Positions 18,866 through 27,952 of a DNA stretch of 34,269 nucleotides are shown piece by piece; position 1 is the stretch's first letter; each line of letters opens with the position of its first letter. The notes under the pieces were generated by a model, which did no database searches, was not told the origin of the DNA, and worked only from the letters and a program-made list of their open reading frames with translations. The position numbers and the translations under genes are program-made. The DNA comes from Candidatus Aminicenantota bacterium (GTDB lineage: Bacteria; Acidobacteriota; Aminicenantia; JAMOAD01). Where the stretch lies: assembly GCA_027067555.1 (NCBI GenBank), contig JAMOVU010000107.1:1-34269 (forward strand), given 5' to 3'.

Positions 18866-20004
18866 TTTTTAGATTCATCGTTTACTTCTTTTAGTAGTTT
18901 TAATACTTTTTCTGAAGCATATTCAGGAGTATATTTCAAGGCACTTATAAGTGCGCTATTTTTCACCTTTTTTATATCCAATTCAGCATTAATAATTTTT
19001 TTTATTTTACTAACTAAGTTATTTTTATCTAATGGATCAAATAGAAATCCATTTTGATTTTCTTTAATTAAATCTTTAGATCCGCACCGCCTTGAGATAA
19101 GAGGGACTAAACCGGAAGCCATAGCTTCATTAACTACAATCCCCCATGGTTCTCTTAATGAGGGTAAAATCAAGATATCACTTACCGCATAATATTTGGG
19201 AAGTTCATTTCTCTGTTTAAATGGAAGGAAAAACACATCTTTTATATCTTCATTTTCAACAAAATCTTTTAAATCACCAAGAAGAGGTCCCCCTCCCACT
19301 AAAATTAAACCCCAATTTTTATCTTTTGTCTGATTTTTAGCTTCTTTAAATGCTTTTAGCAAAAAAAACAAATTTTTTTCTTCGGAAAATCTTCCGACAT
19401 ATATGAAATTATGTTTTTTAAAACCCTCTGTTTTAATAATTTCCTCTCTCTTTGCCTTGTACTTTGCTGCTTCATTCTTCCAATATTCATTATCAGTAAC
19501 ATTGGGTTTAATCACGATTTTTTCTTCGGGCATACCCAATGATACAAAATATTCTTTGCTGAGCTTTCCATAAGTAATTCCATAATCACACATTTTCACA
19601 AATATTTTTTTTAAAAACTCCTTATAAAATCTTCTCTTTCCAATATTATATCTGTTCGAATCCATTTCTAAAATGATTTTTTTCTTCTTTACTTTGGAGT
19701 AAATTAAAGCAACCCAATAGGCAATTTCAGTATAACCTCCAAGATAAATCATTTTAAAATCTTCTTTTCCTAAAGTTTTTAGCAGTTTAAAAATTAACTT
19801 TATCTTTGGGACCTTATCCAGATTCCCTTTAAAAAGAATTTTATAAGGATAATTTAAATATGAAAGGTCTATTTCCCATTTTCTATCACTCTGAGTCTCT
19901 GCAAGGTGAATAACCTTAAACTCTTTATACCTGTTTTCCAGGGCATTGAATACAATATTTTTATAATAGGAAGTTGCAATATTGTGAAGTATCAACAGCT
20001 CCAT
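18862..20004 (-). CDS. GT4 glycosyltransferase
   Basis: 380 residues, GT-B fold. Motifs: IVIKPNVTDNEYW, NFIYVGRFSEEKNLFFLLKA, LILPSLREPWGIVVNEAMAS with the EPWGIVVNE donor-binding element, and a typical NGFLFDPLDKNNL tail. It resembles sugar transferases of LPS/capsule clusters. Its ATG directly adjoins the stop of the FkbM methyltransferase gene, so the two are coupled. Specific donor unknown. Confidence 0.88.
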   Translation of the reverse strand: MELLILHNIATSYYKNIVFNALENRYKEFKVIHLAETQSDRKWEIDLSYLNYPYKILFKGNLDKVPKIKLIFKLLKTLGKEDFKMIYLGGYTEIAYWVALIYSKVKKKKIILEMDSNRYNIGKRRFYKEFLKKIFVKMCDYGITYGKLSKEYFVSLGMPEEKIVIKPNVTDNEYWKNEAAKYKAKREEIIKTEGFKKHNFIYVGRFSEEKNLFFLLKAFKEAKNQTKDKNWGLILVGGGPLLGDLKDFVENEDIKDVFFLPFKQRNELPKYYAVSDILILPSLREPWGIVVNEAMASGLVPLISRRCGSKDLIKENQNGFLFDPLDKNNLVSKIKKIINAELDIKKVKNSALISALKYTPEYASEKVLKLLKEVNDESKK

Positions 20005-20817
20005 TTATAGTTCACCTTTAATAGCAAATAAATCGTGCGAATGTTTTATTAACTCCCCATCAAAAGACGGTAGCTTACCCTTTCCCAATGCAAAAACCTT
20101 CCATCCTCTTTTTTTAAAAAATTCAAGAAGAGGCTCCAGAGGAGTGGTTTTAAGTCTTTCGAACTGAATTAATCTCACTGAAGATTCTTCAATGATTTTT
20201 TCAGCTCCTTTTAATACATCAAGCTCAAATCCTTCCACATCTATCTTTATAAAACTTAGATCCCCATAATATTTCTCAGGAATAATGTTATCAAGTTTAT
20301 CAATTTTAACAATATAATTTCCGCTATCTTTGCTAATTTTTGCTGTGGTATCAAAATTTCCTTTAAAATCAAACTTTATTTCTCCACTGCTATTTCCCAG
20401 AGCAATTCCATAGAGTTCATATTTAATCCCATTTAATTTCATATTAGCTTCACAAATATTGGCAGTTTCCTTAATTGGTTCAAATAAAATAAATTTTCTG
20501 AATTTATCTTTTAAAAGAAGAGGATAAACACCCATATTTGCTCCTATATCTATAAATATCCCACCCTCTTTCAAAAACTTTCTTAAAAAAATTATTTTAT
20601 CACTATCATAAATTCTCGCGTATATCGGGAAGGAGCCCATAGGTGTTTTCGGGTGGGCGATATATTTTGCTCCGTTGTCCAGATTGATAATAAGAGGTTT
20701 TTTCACCGTTCTTTTCCATATTTGCCAGCATAAAGCATAAAATAATCTTCTGATTCTTTGCTTTTTGTTGGACTCTTCTTTTAAAATAAATTTAAAAATC
20801 TTGAATAATCTGTTCAT
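20005..20817 (-). CDS. FkbM-family methyltransferase
   Basis: 270 residues with the FkbM pattern: SAM-binding motif I GGIFIDIGANMGVYPLLL, FILFEPIKETANICEANM (acidic ribose-binding residue), and SFIKIDVEGFELDVLKGAEK, the family signature. FkbM proteins methylate hydroxyl groups, and in polysaccharide loci they are thought to O-methylate sugars. A basic N-terminal segment (about 70 residues) precedes the domain. Position between wzy and GT4 genes supports modification of the repeat unit or chain end. Substrate is an inference. Confidence 0.88.
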   Translation of the reverse strand: MNRLFKIFKFILKEESNKKQRIRRLFYALCWQIWKRTVKKPLIINLDNGAKYIAHPKTPMGSFPIYARIYDSDKIIFLRKFLKEGGIFIDIGANMGVYPLLLKDKFRKFILFEPIKETANICEANMKLNGIKYELYGIALGNSSGEIKFDFKGNFDTTAKISKDSGNYIVKIDKLDNIIPEKYYGDLSFIKIDVEGFELDVLKGAEKIIEESSVRLIQFERLKTTPLEPLLEFFKKRGWKVFALGKGKLPSFDGELIKHSHDLFAIKGEL

Positions 20818-20829
20818 TTTTATCTTTCT

Positions 20830-22035
20830 CTACACTTTGTTTAATTCACTTTTTGCTTTTATAGCCTCTCTTTTTAAAAAATAATAAACTTCCATAAAAC
20901 CTATTAAAAACCAAAAAATACTAACAAATAACATAGAATGAGTAATGTTAAAGATAAAGAAAGTAGAAACCGCTATAAAATAAAAATAATACTCAGAAAT
21001 CATACTTAGATTATAAATCAAAATATAGATACTCAACAAAAAAATACCGAAAGAAAAAAAGCCCAAAAGCCCTGTAGCAGCCAGAATCTCAAGATAAACA
21101 TTATGAATGTTCTTTCGGGGAATATTATATTCTTCAGATGTAACAATTTTCAAATTATCAAAACCAACCCCCGTAAGAGGAGCTTTCATCCAGGTATCAA
21201 AAGCAGCACTCCATCTTATTGTCCTATAATTTAATTCCACACTCATTATCCTCTTGACCACCAATTTATTAGGGATTAAAGCAAGAAAAAGCAGAAAAAA
21301 GATAATAAATACACCTGAAGACTTAAGTATATTTAACACTAATTCTTTTTTTATCTTCCTTTTCCAGAATATTATAAAAAAGACAGAAATGATTCCTCCA
21401 AATAACAAACTTCTGCTTTCACATAAAACCAATACGAATAATAGAAGAATATCCAGGGTAAAATATACAAGATTGTTTTTAATACTCTTTTTCTTATAAA
21501 ATTGAAAAGATAACACAAAAACAATAAAAACAAAAACCGCAAAACTGTTTGAGTTAGGAGAAGGGCCTATTCCTTTAAGTCTAATGAGTCCATTTTTGTG
21601 GATATGGAACTTAATAAAATCAAAATAAAAAAAACGAAAAAATTGCATAATAATTAAAAAAGATAAAAAAGAGGTTGAATAAAACAATATCTTAACAATT
21701 TTTGTCAATACTATTTCTTCTTTAATCACATTTAATAATAAAAAAGGAACTCCCACCCACAATAAAATTAGCAAAATCCTTAAATTTATTCTTCCATAAA
21801 CCAAATAGCCAAACCCAATGAAAACAAAAATAAATAGAATAGAAGGGAAAAAAGTTATAGGAATTCTAATTTTTTTTGTAATAGCCAATTTTGAAAATAA
21901 AAGAAAATACAAACTACCCATTATTAATAACGCCAATGGGATATTTTTAACTCTTATGACACTATAAAAAGGGAATAAAAGAAAAAATAGATACAATAAA
22001 AAATATAACAACTTATTTATATTAAAATTTACCAT
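20830..22035 (-). CDS. wzy: O-antigen ligase / Wzy-type polysaccharide polymerase
   Basis: 401 residues with about eleven membrane helices and the Wzy_C/O-antigen ligase (PF04932) hallmark: after PLTGVGFDNLKIVTSEEY comes a periplasmic loop with RKNIHNVYLEILAATGLLG, containing the conserved His followed by the glycine-rich turn and next helix. A basic Arg-rich stretch (VKRIMSVELNYRTIRWSAAF) precedes it. In a locus with Wzx and Wzz, polymerase is the likelier role than ligase, but the families are not separable by eye. Start overlaps the preceding GT4 stop by seven bases. Confidence 0.82.
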   Translation of the reverse strand: MVNFNINKLLYFLLYLFFLLFPFYSVIRVKNIPLALLIMGSLYFLLFSKLAITKKIRIPITFFPSILFIFVFIGFGYLVYGRINLRILLILLWVGVPFLLLNVIKEEIVLTKIVKILFYSTSFLSFLIIMQFFRFFYFDFIKFHIHKNGLIRLKGIGPSPNSNSFAVFVFIVFVLSFQFYKKKSIKNNLVYFTLDILLLFVLVLCESRSLLFGGIISVFFIIFWKRKIKKELVLNILKSSGVFIIFFLLFLALIPNKLVVKRIMSVELNYRTIRWSAAFDTWMKAPLTGVGFDNLKIVTSEEYNIPRKNIHNVYLEILAATGLLGFFSFGIFLLSIYILIYNLSMISEYYFYFIAVSTFFIFNITHSMLFVSIFWFLIGFMEVYYFLKREAIKAKSELNKV

Positions 22036-23171
22036 TTCATATTTAAAAGTGATTGATAAAGCATAACTTCCTCCTGTGCAATAATTCCAATAGAAAAATT
22101 TTCTCTAATATGTTTTACACTTTTTGAAGAAAGATCTTTCAGTTTTTTCTCGTCTGATATTAACTCAATAATTTTTCTAAACAATCCGTCAATGTTTCCA
22201 ACATTAACCACCTGAATAATATTTCTTCCCTTGTCAATTAACTTTATACCCGCGATATCATAAGCAACCACAGGCAAACCGCAAGCCATGGCTTCTTTTG
22301 CCACACGAGGAGAACCTTCATAATAAGAAGGAAATATAAATAAATCACAATTGTTATAATAATCAACTAATTCTTTTTGTTTTAATTTTCCAATGAATTC
22401 AATATTATTAATTAATTCATATTTAGATATCAAACTATTAACATCCTTCTCTACTTTTCTCTGATTAAATCTTCCCACTAAATACAAAACATATCTAATA
22501 TTAGCATCTCTAAGAAGTTTAGCAACCTCTATCAAATCAAAGATACCCTTTCTCTCCAATAAATTCCCAACAAAAAGTAATTTATAATAATTTTCTTCTT
22601 TTTTTATTTTCATAGGATGAAACAACTCTGTATCAACCGGTGTAGGTAAAGTAAAAATCGACCTTTTAATTTTAATTTTCTTGATTACTTCATTCACAAG
22701 CTCTTCAATTTGCTTTGAATTACCTATAATAACATCTGAAGTTAATATAGATAAAAGATCAAAAAGACTGCGTTTCAATAAAAGAATCTTTTGTCTCAAA
22801 CTAAACTTGATTCTTTTTCTCTTAAAAATAATTAGATTAGGGAAATAAAATTTGGTTATATTCTTAATATTTTTAGTTCTTTTATAATCTTTTCCAAAAT
22901 AAATTAAATTAATAAAATGATTAATAATTATTATATCTTTTTCATTATTAATTTCTTTTTTTATAATATTTTTTATTTTAAAATAGAATTTGAATTTATC
23001 TTTTATTATGAATATTTTGGTATTTCCAAAATTTTTAACATTAACGTCATTATGTAATTCTCTTGTAAAAATAATAACATTTTCGACCTCTGAAAAATTG
23101 CTCATTTCACAGTATAATTTTAATCTTTCAGAATAATTCTTAAAACTTGGAAAGATAATAAGTATTCTCAT
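22029..23171 (-). CDS. GT4 glycosyltransferase
   Basis: 380 residues. The C-terminal donor lobe is clear: YKLLFVGNLLERKGIFDLIE, YVLYLVGRFNQRKVEKDV, LFIFPSYYEGSPRVAKEAMA, with the EX7E motif in EGSPRVAKE. The N-terminal lobe is lysine/isoleucine-rich and divergent. It overlaps the wzx stop (ATGA at 23168-23171). Donor and acceptor unknown. The gene is markedly AT-rich like its wzx and wzy neighbours. Confidence 0.86.
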   Translation of the reverse strand: MRILIIFPSFKNYSERLKLYCEMSNFSEVENVIIFTRELHNDVNVKNFGNTKIFIIKDKFKFYFKIKNIIKKEINNEKDIIIINHFINLIYFGKDYKRTKNIKNITKFYFPNLIIFKRKRIKFSLRQKILLLKRSLFDLLSILTSDVIIGNSKQIEELVNEVIKKIKIKRSIFTLPTPVDTELFHPMKIKKEENYYKLLFVGNLLERKGIFDLIEVAKLLRDANIRYVLYLVGRFNQRKVEKDVNSLISKYELINNIEFIGKLKQKELVDYYNNCDLFIFPSYYEGSPRVAKEAMACGLPVVAYDIAGIKLIDKGRNIIQVVNVGNIDGLFRKIIELISDEKKLKDLSSKSVKHIRENFSIGIIAQEEVMLYQSLLNMKW

Positions 23172-24694
23172 TGTATTAAATCTCTATCAACAAATCTCAT
23201 TAATATATTTCTAATAAAACCGGGATATAAATAAAGTGTTATTCTAATTAAAAAGTAAAAATCTTCATTAAAAAACCTTAATCTAAAAATAACCACTAAA
23301 AAAAATAAAATTAAAAACCATAACACTATCATTAAAAATAAATAAAAAAAATGATTATCAATAATAATACTCATTTTTGCTATAAAAAAAATAATAAAAA
23401 AAGAAAATCCGTAAATAAATATTGGCTTTAACATAAGAAAAAACTCATAAATTTTTATATTTAATAAATTACATAAAAAAACAAATAAAATAATAAAAAC
23501 AAAAAATATACTTAAACCGACTCCATAACTAACGCCCTTGAGTCCCCACTTAATTCCAGTATAACTTAATCCTATAATTAAAATCATATATATCGTATGA
23601 ATAAAAAATTGTTCTTTTACTTTTCCTAAAGCCAAAATAACAGAATCAAAAACTTTATACAAACCTCTGAAGACACCAAACAAAATTAAAATCTTTAAAG
23701 GTAAAACAACAGGCAACCATTTACTGCCCAATATTGTAATAACTATACTTTTAGCAGTAAAAAAAATTAAAATTGTAATTGAAAAAGTTACAATAGACAA
23801 CAATGGGATAAAACCAAGGATAAATCTTTTCATCTTTTCCTTATCATTTTGAATTTTTGAAAAAACCGGGAATAACACATTTGAGAAAACCTCAATAATA
23901 GACGTACTTCCGAATTGCATTAAATAATATGCTTTGGAATAAATTCCCAATGAAAAATCTCCCATAAATTTACCAACTATAAAATAATCTCCTTTTACCG
24001 CCCCAAGATTAACTACATGAGTTAAGGCTGTCCAAGATCCAAACTTAATTATCTTTTTTATCTCATTGATTCTTAGTTTAAACTTAAATTTGAAATTATT
24101 TCTTTTCAAAATATTCAAAGATATCAAAAATAATAATAATGAATTTGCAATAGAGCCCCAAACCAAGCTAAAAACCCCAAAACCTAAAAAGGCTAATAAT
24201 ATAGAGATAAAAGCATATCCAAGAATATAACTATAAGATCTAATATAAAAGAGAGATTTGTAATCCACTTTTTTTCTTAAAACAGCCAATGGAACCAAAG
24301 ACAATGAATCAAATATAAATTGAACAGATAAGATTTTAATTATTAAAATCAATCTATTATTATTAAAAAAAACAGATAATGGTGAGGCACTATAAAAAAA
24401 TAAAAAAGAAAATATTACACCAATAATTAATGCCAATGAATTTGCCGAAAATAAAAAAGCATCATTAATTTTTTCCCTCTGAACCACCGCGGGCAATATA
24501 CTCATTCTAATAATAGAACTACCAACACTTAAGAAAATTTGAACAATACCAAACAAACCAAAATCCTGAGGGACAAGTAATCGTGCTAAAATCATCATTG
24601 TAACAAACTTCATAATGTTAACAAATGTTTGTCCGACTGCTTGCCACTTAACACCATGGATAAAAATTTGACTAATTCTAATTTTACTCCCCAT
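23168..24694 (-). CDS. wzx: Oligosaccharide flippase, WzxC-like (MOP/PST family)
   Basis: 508 residues with about 14 predicted membrane helices. The N-terminus HGVKWQAVGQTFVNIMKFVT, ILARLLVPQDFGLFGIVQIF and the later IIKFGSWTALTHVVNLGAVK, DYFIVGKFMGDFSLGIYSKA match lipopolysaccharide biosynthesis proteins of the WzxC/Polysacc_synt_3 type. Expected to flip undecaprenyl-diphosphate-linked repeat units across the inner membrane. No clear Shine-Dalgarno is visible before the ATG at 24694, and the sequence there is very AT-rich. It lies 19 bases downstream of a methyltransferase gene. Confidence 0.9.
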   Translation of the reverse strand: MGSKIRISQIFIHGVKWQAVGQTFVNIMKFVTMMILARLLVPQDFGLFGIVQIFLSVGSSIIRMSILPAVVQREKINDAFLFSANSLALIIGVIFSFLFFYSASPLSVFFNNNRLILIIKILSVQFIFDSLSLVPLAVLRKKVDYKSLFYIRSYSYILGYAFISILLAFLGFGVFSLVWGSIANSLLLFLISLNILKRNNFKFKFKLRINEIKKIIKFGSWTALTHVVNLGAVKGDYFIVGKFMGDFSLGIYSKAYYLMQFGSTSIIEVFSNVLFPVFSKIQNDKEKMKRFILGFIPLLSIVTFSITILIFFTAKSIVITILGSKWLPVVLPLKILILFGVFRGLYKVFDSVILALGKVKEQFFIHTIYMILIIGLSYTGIKWGLKGVSYGVGLSIFFVFIILFVFLCNLLNIKIYEFFLMLKPIFIYGFSFFIIFFIAKMSIIIDNHFFYLFLMIVLWFLILFFLVVIFRLRFFNEDFYFLIRITLYLYPGFIRNILMRFVDRDLIQ

Positions 24695-24713
24695 TATAAA
24701 TATTATTCAAAGT

Positions 24714-25400
24714 TTATTTAAAAAAAGATCTTCTTATTTTTGAATAGATATTATAAAATAAATTATATATTAGTGTTTTATAATCATTCATTCCCATCTT
24801 CCCATTTAAACTAACTAACTCCAATAATTTCTCATCAAGCACACCCTTCCATTTTCCCTTATCTTTGGTCCCTATATAAAAAAGATATACGTCTATAGCA
24901 GGCGGTGGGGTATAACTTTCGTATAGCACATCAAAACCATTGTTTTTATACATATTTCTCATTGCCATGGGAGAGAATCTATAATAATCACCATAATTGC
25001 CGGGAGAAAAATGCAATTTTTGTTTAAAAGGTACAACAAGAATTAAAATATCTTTTGTCATTAAGGAGAGGTTCTTAAAAACTTTAAGAGGATCGGACAC
25101 ATGTTCCAGTACCGTATGATTAAAAACAACATCAAATCTTTCAATCATATCTTCGGGTAAGTCCTTTTCAAGATCAAGAATAAAATCAGTTTTAACATAC
25201 TGATTAACACCTCTTTCCTTATCCTTACCATAATTTGAAACATAATAATTCGTAGCATTGGGGAAATAATCTCTGTAAAAATTCCCTTCTTTATCTTTAT
25301 CAGCCCAACCAGAAACATTAATTATTTCTCCCTTAAAAAACTTCCCGAATTTTCTTAATTCAATGTTTGACCAAGAACGAGGATTTACTTTTTTAAACAT
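24714..25400 (-). CDS. Class I SAM-dependent methyltransferase (Methyltransf_11-like)
   Basis: 228 residues. The core is readable from the post-motif FDVVFNHTVLEHVSDPLKVF, preceded by TDFILDLEKDLPEDM and followed by DILILVVPFKQKLHF and YYRFSPMAMRNMYKNNGFDV, typical of small-molecule methyltransferases in polysaccharide clusters. The glycine-rich motif I is degenerate (EIINVSGWADKDKEGN), so activity needs caution. A strong RBS (AAGGAGG) lies five bases before the ATG. A TATAAT about 18 bases upstream of the start might be a -10 box, but no matching -35 was found. Likely modifies a sugar or an acyl group. Confidence 0.78.
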   Translation of the reverse strand: MFKKVNPRSWSNIELRKFGKFFKGEIINVSGWADKDKEGNFYRDYFPNATNYYVSNYGKDKERGVNQYVKTDFILDLEKDLPEDMIERFDVVFNHTVLEHVSDPLKVFKNLSLMTKDILILVVPFKQKLHFSPGNYGDYYRFSPMAMRNMYKNNGFDVLYESYTPPPAIDVYLFYIGTKDKGKWKGVLDEKLLELVSLNGKMGMNDYKTLIYNLFYNIYSKIRRSFFK

Positions 25401-25565
25401 AATACCTCCTTAGATTATACTATAAAAAAGTTTGCTCACAGATACACTTATATATAAGTTTATAAAAATCAAAGTTATTATAATTATTATACTTTTACCC
25501 ATTTCTAAATTTTTACCCCTTCTTTTTTTAAGAATATTTTTCCCTTGCTTATATGATTTTTTTAG

Positions 25566-26975
25566 TTATTCCACATATCCTAAACTTTTCAATCTTTTAA
25601 TAATTTTTTTATTCACCTTTCGAACTTTTGTTTTCTTAAAATTGCTAAGTATTTTTAAAATTTTTTTCTTGTATCTTATAGCAATTTTTTCATTGCTATC
25701 TTTTATATTTTTGAGCTCATAAGGGTCTTTTTTTAAATTAAAAAATTCATCCTTGAAAGCAGAGCGATATATATACTTAAAATGTTTATCTTGAATAGAC
25801 ACTTTTATCCCTTTCTCCCACATTTTTTTCCAGAAAGGAAGCTTTTTTTTATATATCTTTCTCTTTTTATAAAACTGCCTTTCAGTAAACACATACTTCC
25901 TCACTTTTTTGTTTTCAAATATTTTTTTCCTTAATGAAATAGAAGATACTTTCTCCTTAAAGTTTCCTATTTCAAGCAAATCAAGAACAGTAGAAAATAT
26001 ATCAAAATTTTCAACCGGATCATCAATAACTTTTACAATCTTTCTTTTAATACCTCCAAAATAGAAGACTAATGGGACATGAATTTCCTCTTGATAAATT
26101 TGAGTAGCATGTTGGAGCCAATCATGCTGGCCCAGACCCTCTCCATGATCTCCTGTTATTATAAATAAAGAATTTTTATATAATCCTTTATTTTTTATAT
26201 AACCAAAAAATCTTTTTAGTTCATCATCAACATATCTTATTTCAGCATCATAGTTTAGAATATGCTCATAGTACTTTCCAAAAGAATTATCAAAAATTTC
26301 AAGATTAACATTTGCTTTTTTTACAAACTTTTCCAGAAATTCTTTACTTAATTGCTTTCTTATAATTTCCTTGTATTTTTCAGGAGGATGATATGGTAGA
26401 TGAGGGTCAAACAGATGTATCCACAAAAATAATTTCCTGTTTACATTGAAATTATCTAACCATAGAATTGCATTATTTATTGTTAATCTTGCCGGCCTAT
26501 ATTTATAACCATATGTTTTAACAGTATCCAAAGGTTCTTCATACATTTCAAACCCCTGATCAATATTGGAAGCTAAAAAGTGTCTGTCAGTAGAGGTGAA
26601 TGCAGCCGTTTTAAATCCTTTTTCTTTTAGAATTTCAGCCAGAGTTGTATATGAATCATCCAAAATATACCCGTTAGCAATAACTCTGTGCTCCGAAGGA
26701 TAAAGCCCTGTCATGATTGACGCATGAGAGGGACATGTTGATGCTGATTGGGAAAACGCATTTTTAAAGAAAATTCCATTTTTAGCTAAAGAATCAATAA
26801 AAGGAGTAGTTTTCACAGGATATCCATAACAGCTTAAATGATCAGCCCTCAAAGTATCAATTGTAATAAGAAAAACATGTTTAATTTCATTATTTCTTTT
26901 CTTAATTATAATACTAATTACAAGAACAAATACCAAAATAAATGCAAACATAATAAATATTTTTGTTTTTTTCAT
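25566..26975 (-). CDS. Membrane-anchored sulfatase-fold protein with Thr at the nucleophile position
   Basis: 469 residues. An N-terminal membrane anchor (residues 5-25) is followed by a sulfatase-family domain: HVFLITIDTLRADHLSCYGY, TTPFIDSLAKNGIFF, TCPSHASIMTGLYPSEH, LWIHLFDPHLPYH, FIITGDHGEGLGQHDW. The C-terminus is basic and ends in LKSLGYVE. In true sulfatases the motif is C/S-x-P-S-R; here it reads T80-C81-P82-S83-H84, so the formylglycine residue is replaced by Thr and the Arg by His. Thr is the nucleophile of phosphate-handling relatives such as phosphoethanolamine transferases. A phospho-substrate hydrolase or transferase acting outside the inner membrane is therefore likelier than a sulfatase. 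Confidence 0.85.
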   Translation of the reverse strand: MKKTKIFIMFAFILVFVLVISIIIKKRNNEIKHVFLITIDTLRADHLSCYGYPVKTTPFIDSLAKNGIFFKNAFSQSASTCPSHASIMTGLYPSEHRVIANGYILDDSYTTLAEILKEKGFKTAAFTSTDRHFLASNIDQGFEMYEEPLDTVKTYGYKYRPARLTINNAILWLDNFNVNRKLFLWIHLFDPHLPYHPPEKYKEIIRKQLSKEFLEKFVKKANVNLEIFDNSFGKYYEHILNYDAEIRYVDDELKRFFGYIKNKGLYKNSLFIITGDHGEGLGQHDWLQHATQIYQEEIHVPLVFYFGGIKRKIVKVIDDPVENFDIFSTVLDLLEIGNFKEKVSSISLRKKIFENKKVRKYVFTERQFYKKRKIYKKKLPFWKKMWEKGIKVSIQDKHFKYIYRSAFKDEFFNLKKDPYELKNIKDSNEKIAIRYKKKILKILSNFKKTKVRKVNKKIIKRLKSLGYVE

Positions 26976-26976
26976 T

Positions 26977-27928
26977 TTACTCTTCCTTTTTTAAATTAAT
27001 AATTATTACAATGAACATCATAAAAATCATCGTTAAAAAAGAAAAAACTAATAAGTATTTTTTATAATTTTTACGGGAACTTACTATTTTAACTTGACGA
27101 AGGTATTGTCTTTTAAAACTCTCTTTGAACTTTTCAACAAGATTTGCCGGAATTGCAATCATTTCCAGTTCATTGTTCTTTATACAATAGTCAAAAGTTT
27201 TCACCTTTTTTTCTTTAACTATTTTCTAATCTTTCGTATCTCTTCTAACTCATCTTGATATTCTCTAATTTTTTCTAACATATTATATTTTTTAACAAGA
27301 AAGCCAAACTTTTGCTGTTCAGGAGACAAAAAGTCACTATCATTAATAGAAGTAAAAACTGCACCGTTCGTAATGGTACCTTTCAGACTGTCTATAATCT
27401 TTATTTTTTTCTCTATATATTTAATCCTTTTTTTTATATCATAAATTTCCTTCAAATAAGTCAATTCAATACTTTCCAATTCTTTTATATACAAATCAAA
27501 TAAAACTTCCTCAAATCCATTTAAAAAATCATTTAAAAAGGCTTCCTTACTTTTACAACCTTTACCCTTTTCCCGTTTTAATAAAAATTTAACAACAAAT
27601 CTTTTTTCAGGTAAAGCGTTACGGCTCCCAATAATCTCTTTTTTGGTAATAATAAAATTATTAATTTTTGAAAACAGAAAGCCTAAGTCTTTAACATTCA
27701 AATAAGGATATTTTCGTATTGAATTATTGAATTTTTTATCCAAAGTCTTATATAAGATATAATTAAAATTCTCAGTATAAAGTTCAATAGAATAATATTT
27801 TTTTGGGGAGATAAATAAAAATAGAGGGATAAAAGAAAAGCTACAAACAAAGCGGGGACTATAATAATCCATTTTCTTTTCCACAAAATCTTAAATAATT
27901 CAAATAAATCGACTTCCTCGTTTAGCAT
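26977..27928 (-). pseudogene. Second Wzz-like chain-length gene, split by two apparent -1 frameshifts
   Basis: Three consecutive frames together reproduce one Wzz-like protein of about 317 residues. Part 1 (27928 to about 27800): LFELFKILWKRKWIIIVPAL with TM1, very like the N-terminus of the intact Wzz at 6395-7516. Part 2 (about 27798-27219): YYSIELYTENFNYILYKTLD and a long charged coiled-coil region. Part 3 (27204-26977, GTG): a basic segment and TM2 (LVFSFLTMIFMMFIVIIIN) with a basic tail. Part 1 leaves frame at seven As (27798-27804): one more A would join SPQK to KYYSIEL. Part 2 hits TAG at 27219-27221 next to AAAA, and a second -1 shift would join it to part 3. Decay, consensus error or slippage are all possible. 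Confidence 0.68.
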
Positions 27929-27952
27929 TATAATTCTTCTTACAATAAAACT

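Noticed and set aside
25566-26975. Reading the sulfatase-fold protein as an active arylsulfatase that processes sulfated sugars from the SQD1 pathway
   Set aside because: The formylglycine position is Thr, and sulfatases hydrolyse sulfate esters, not the carbon-sulfur bond of sulfoquinovose.
26977-27204. Independent small membrane protein of 75 residues
   Set aside because: Its basic segment plus TM2 is exactly the missing end of the broken Wzz-like gene, in the expected order and distance; treated as a fragment, though a stand-alone GTG start cannot be excluded.
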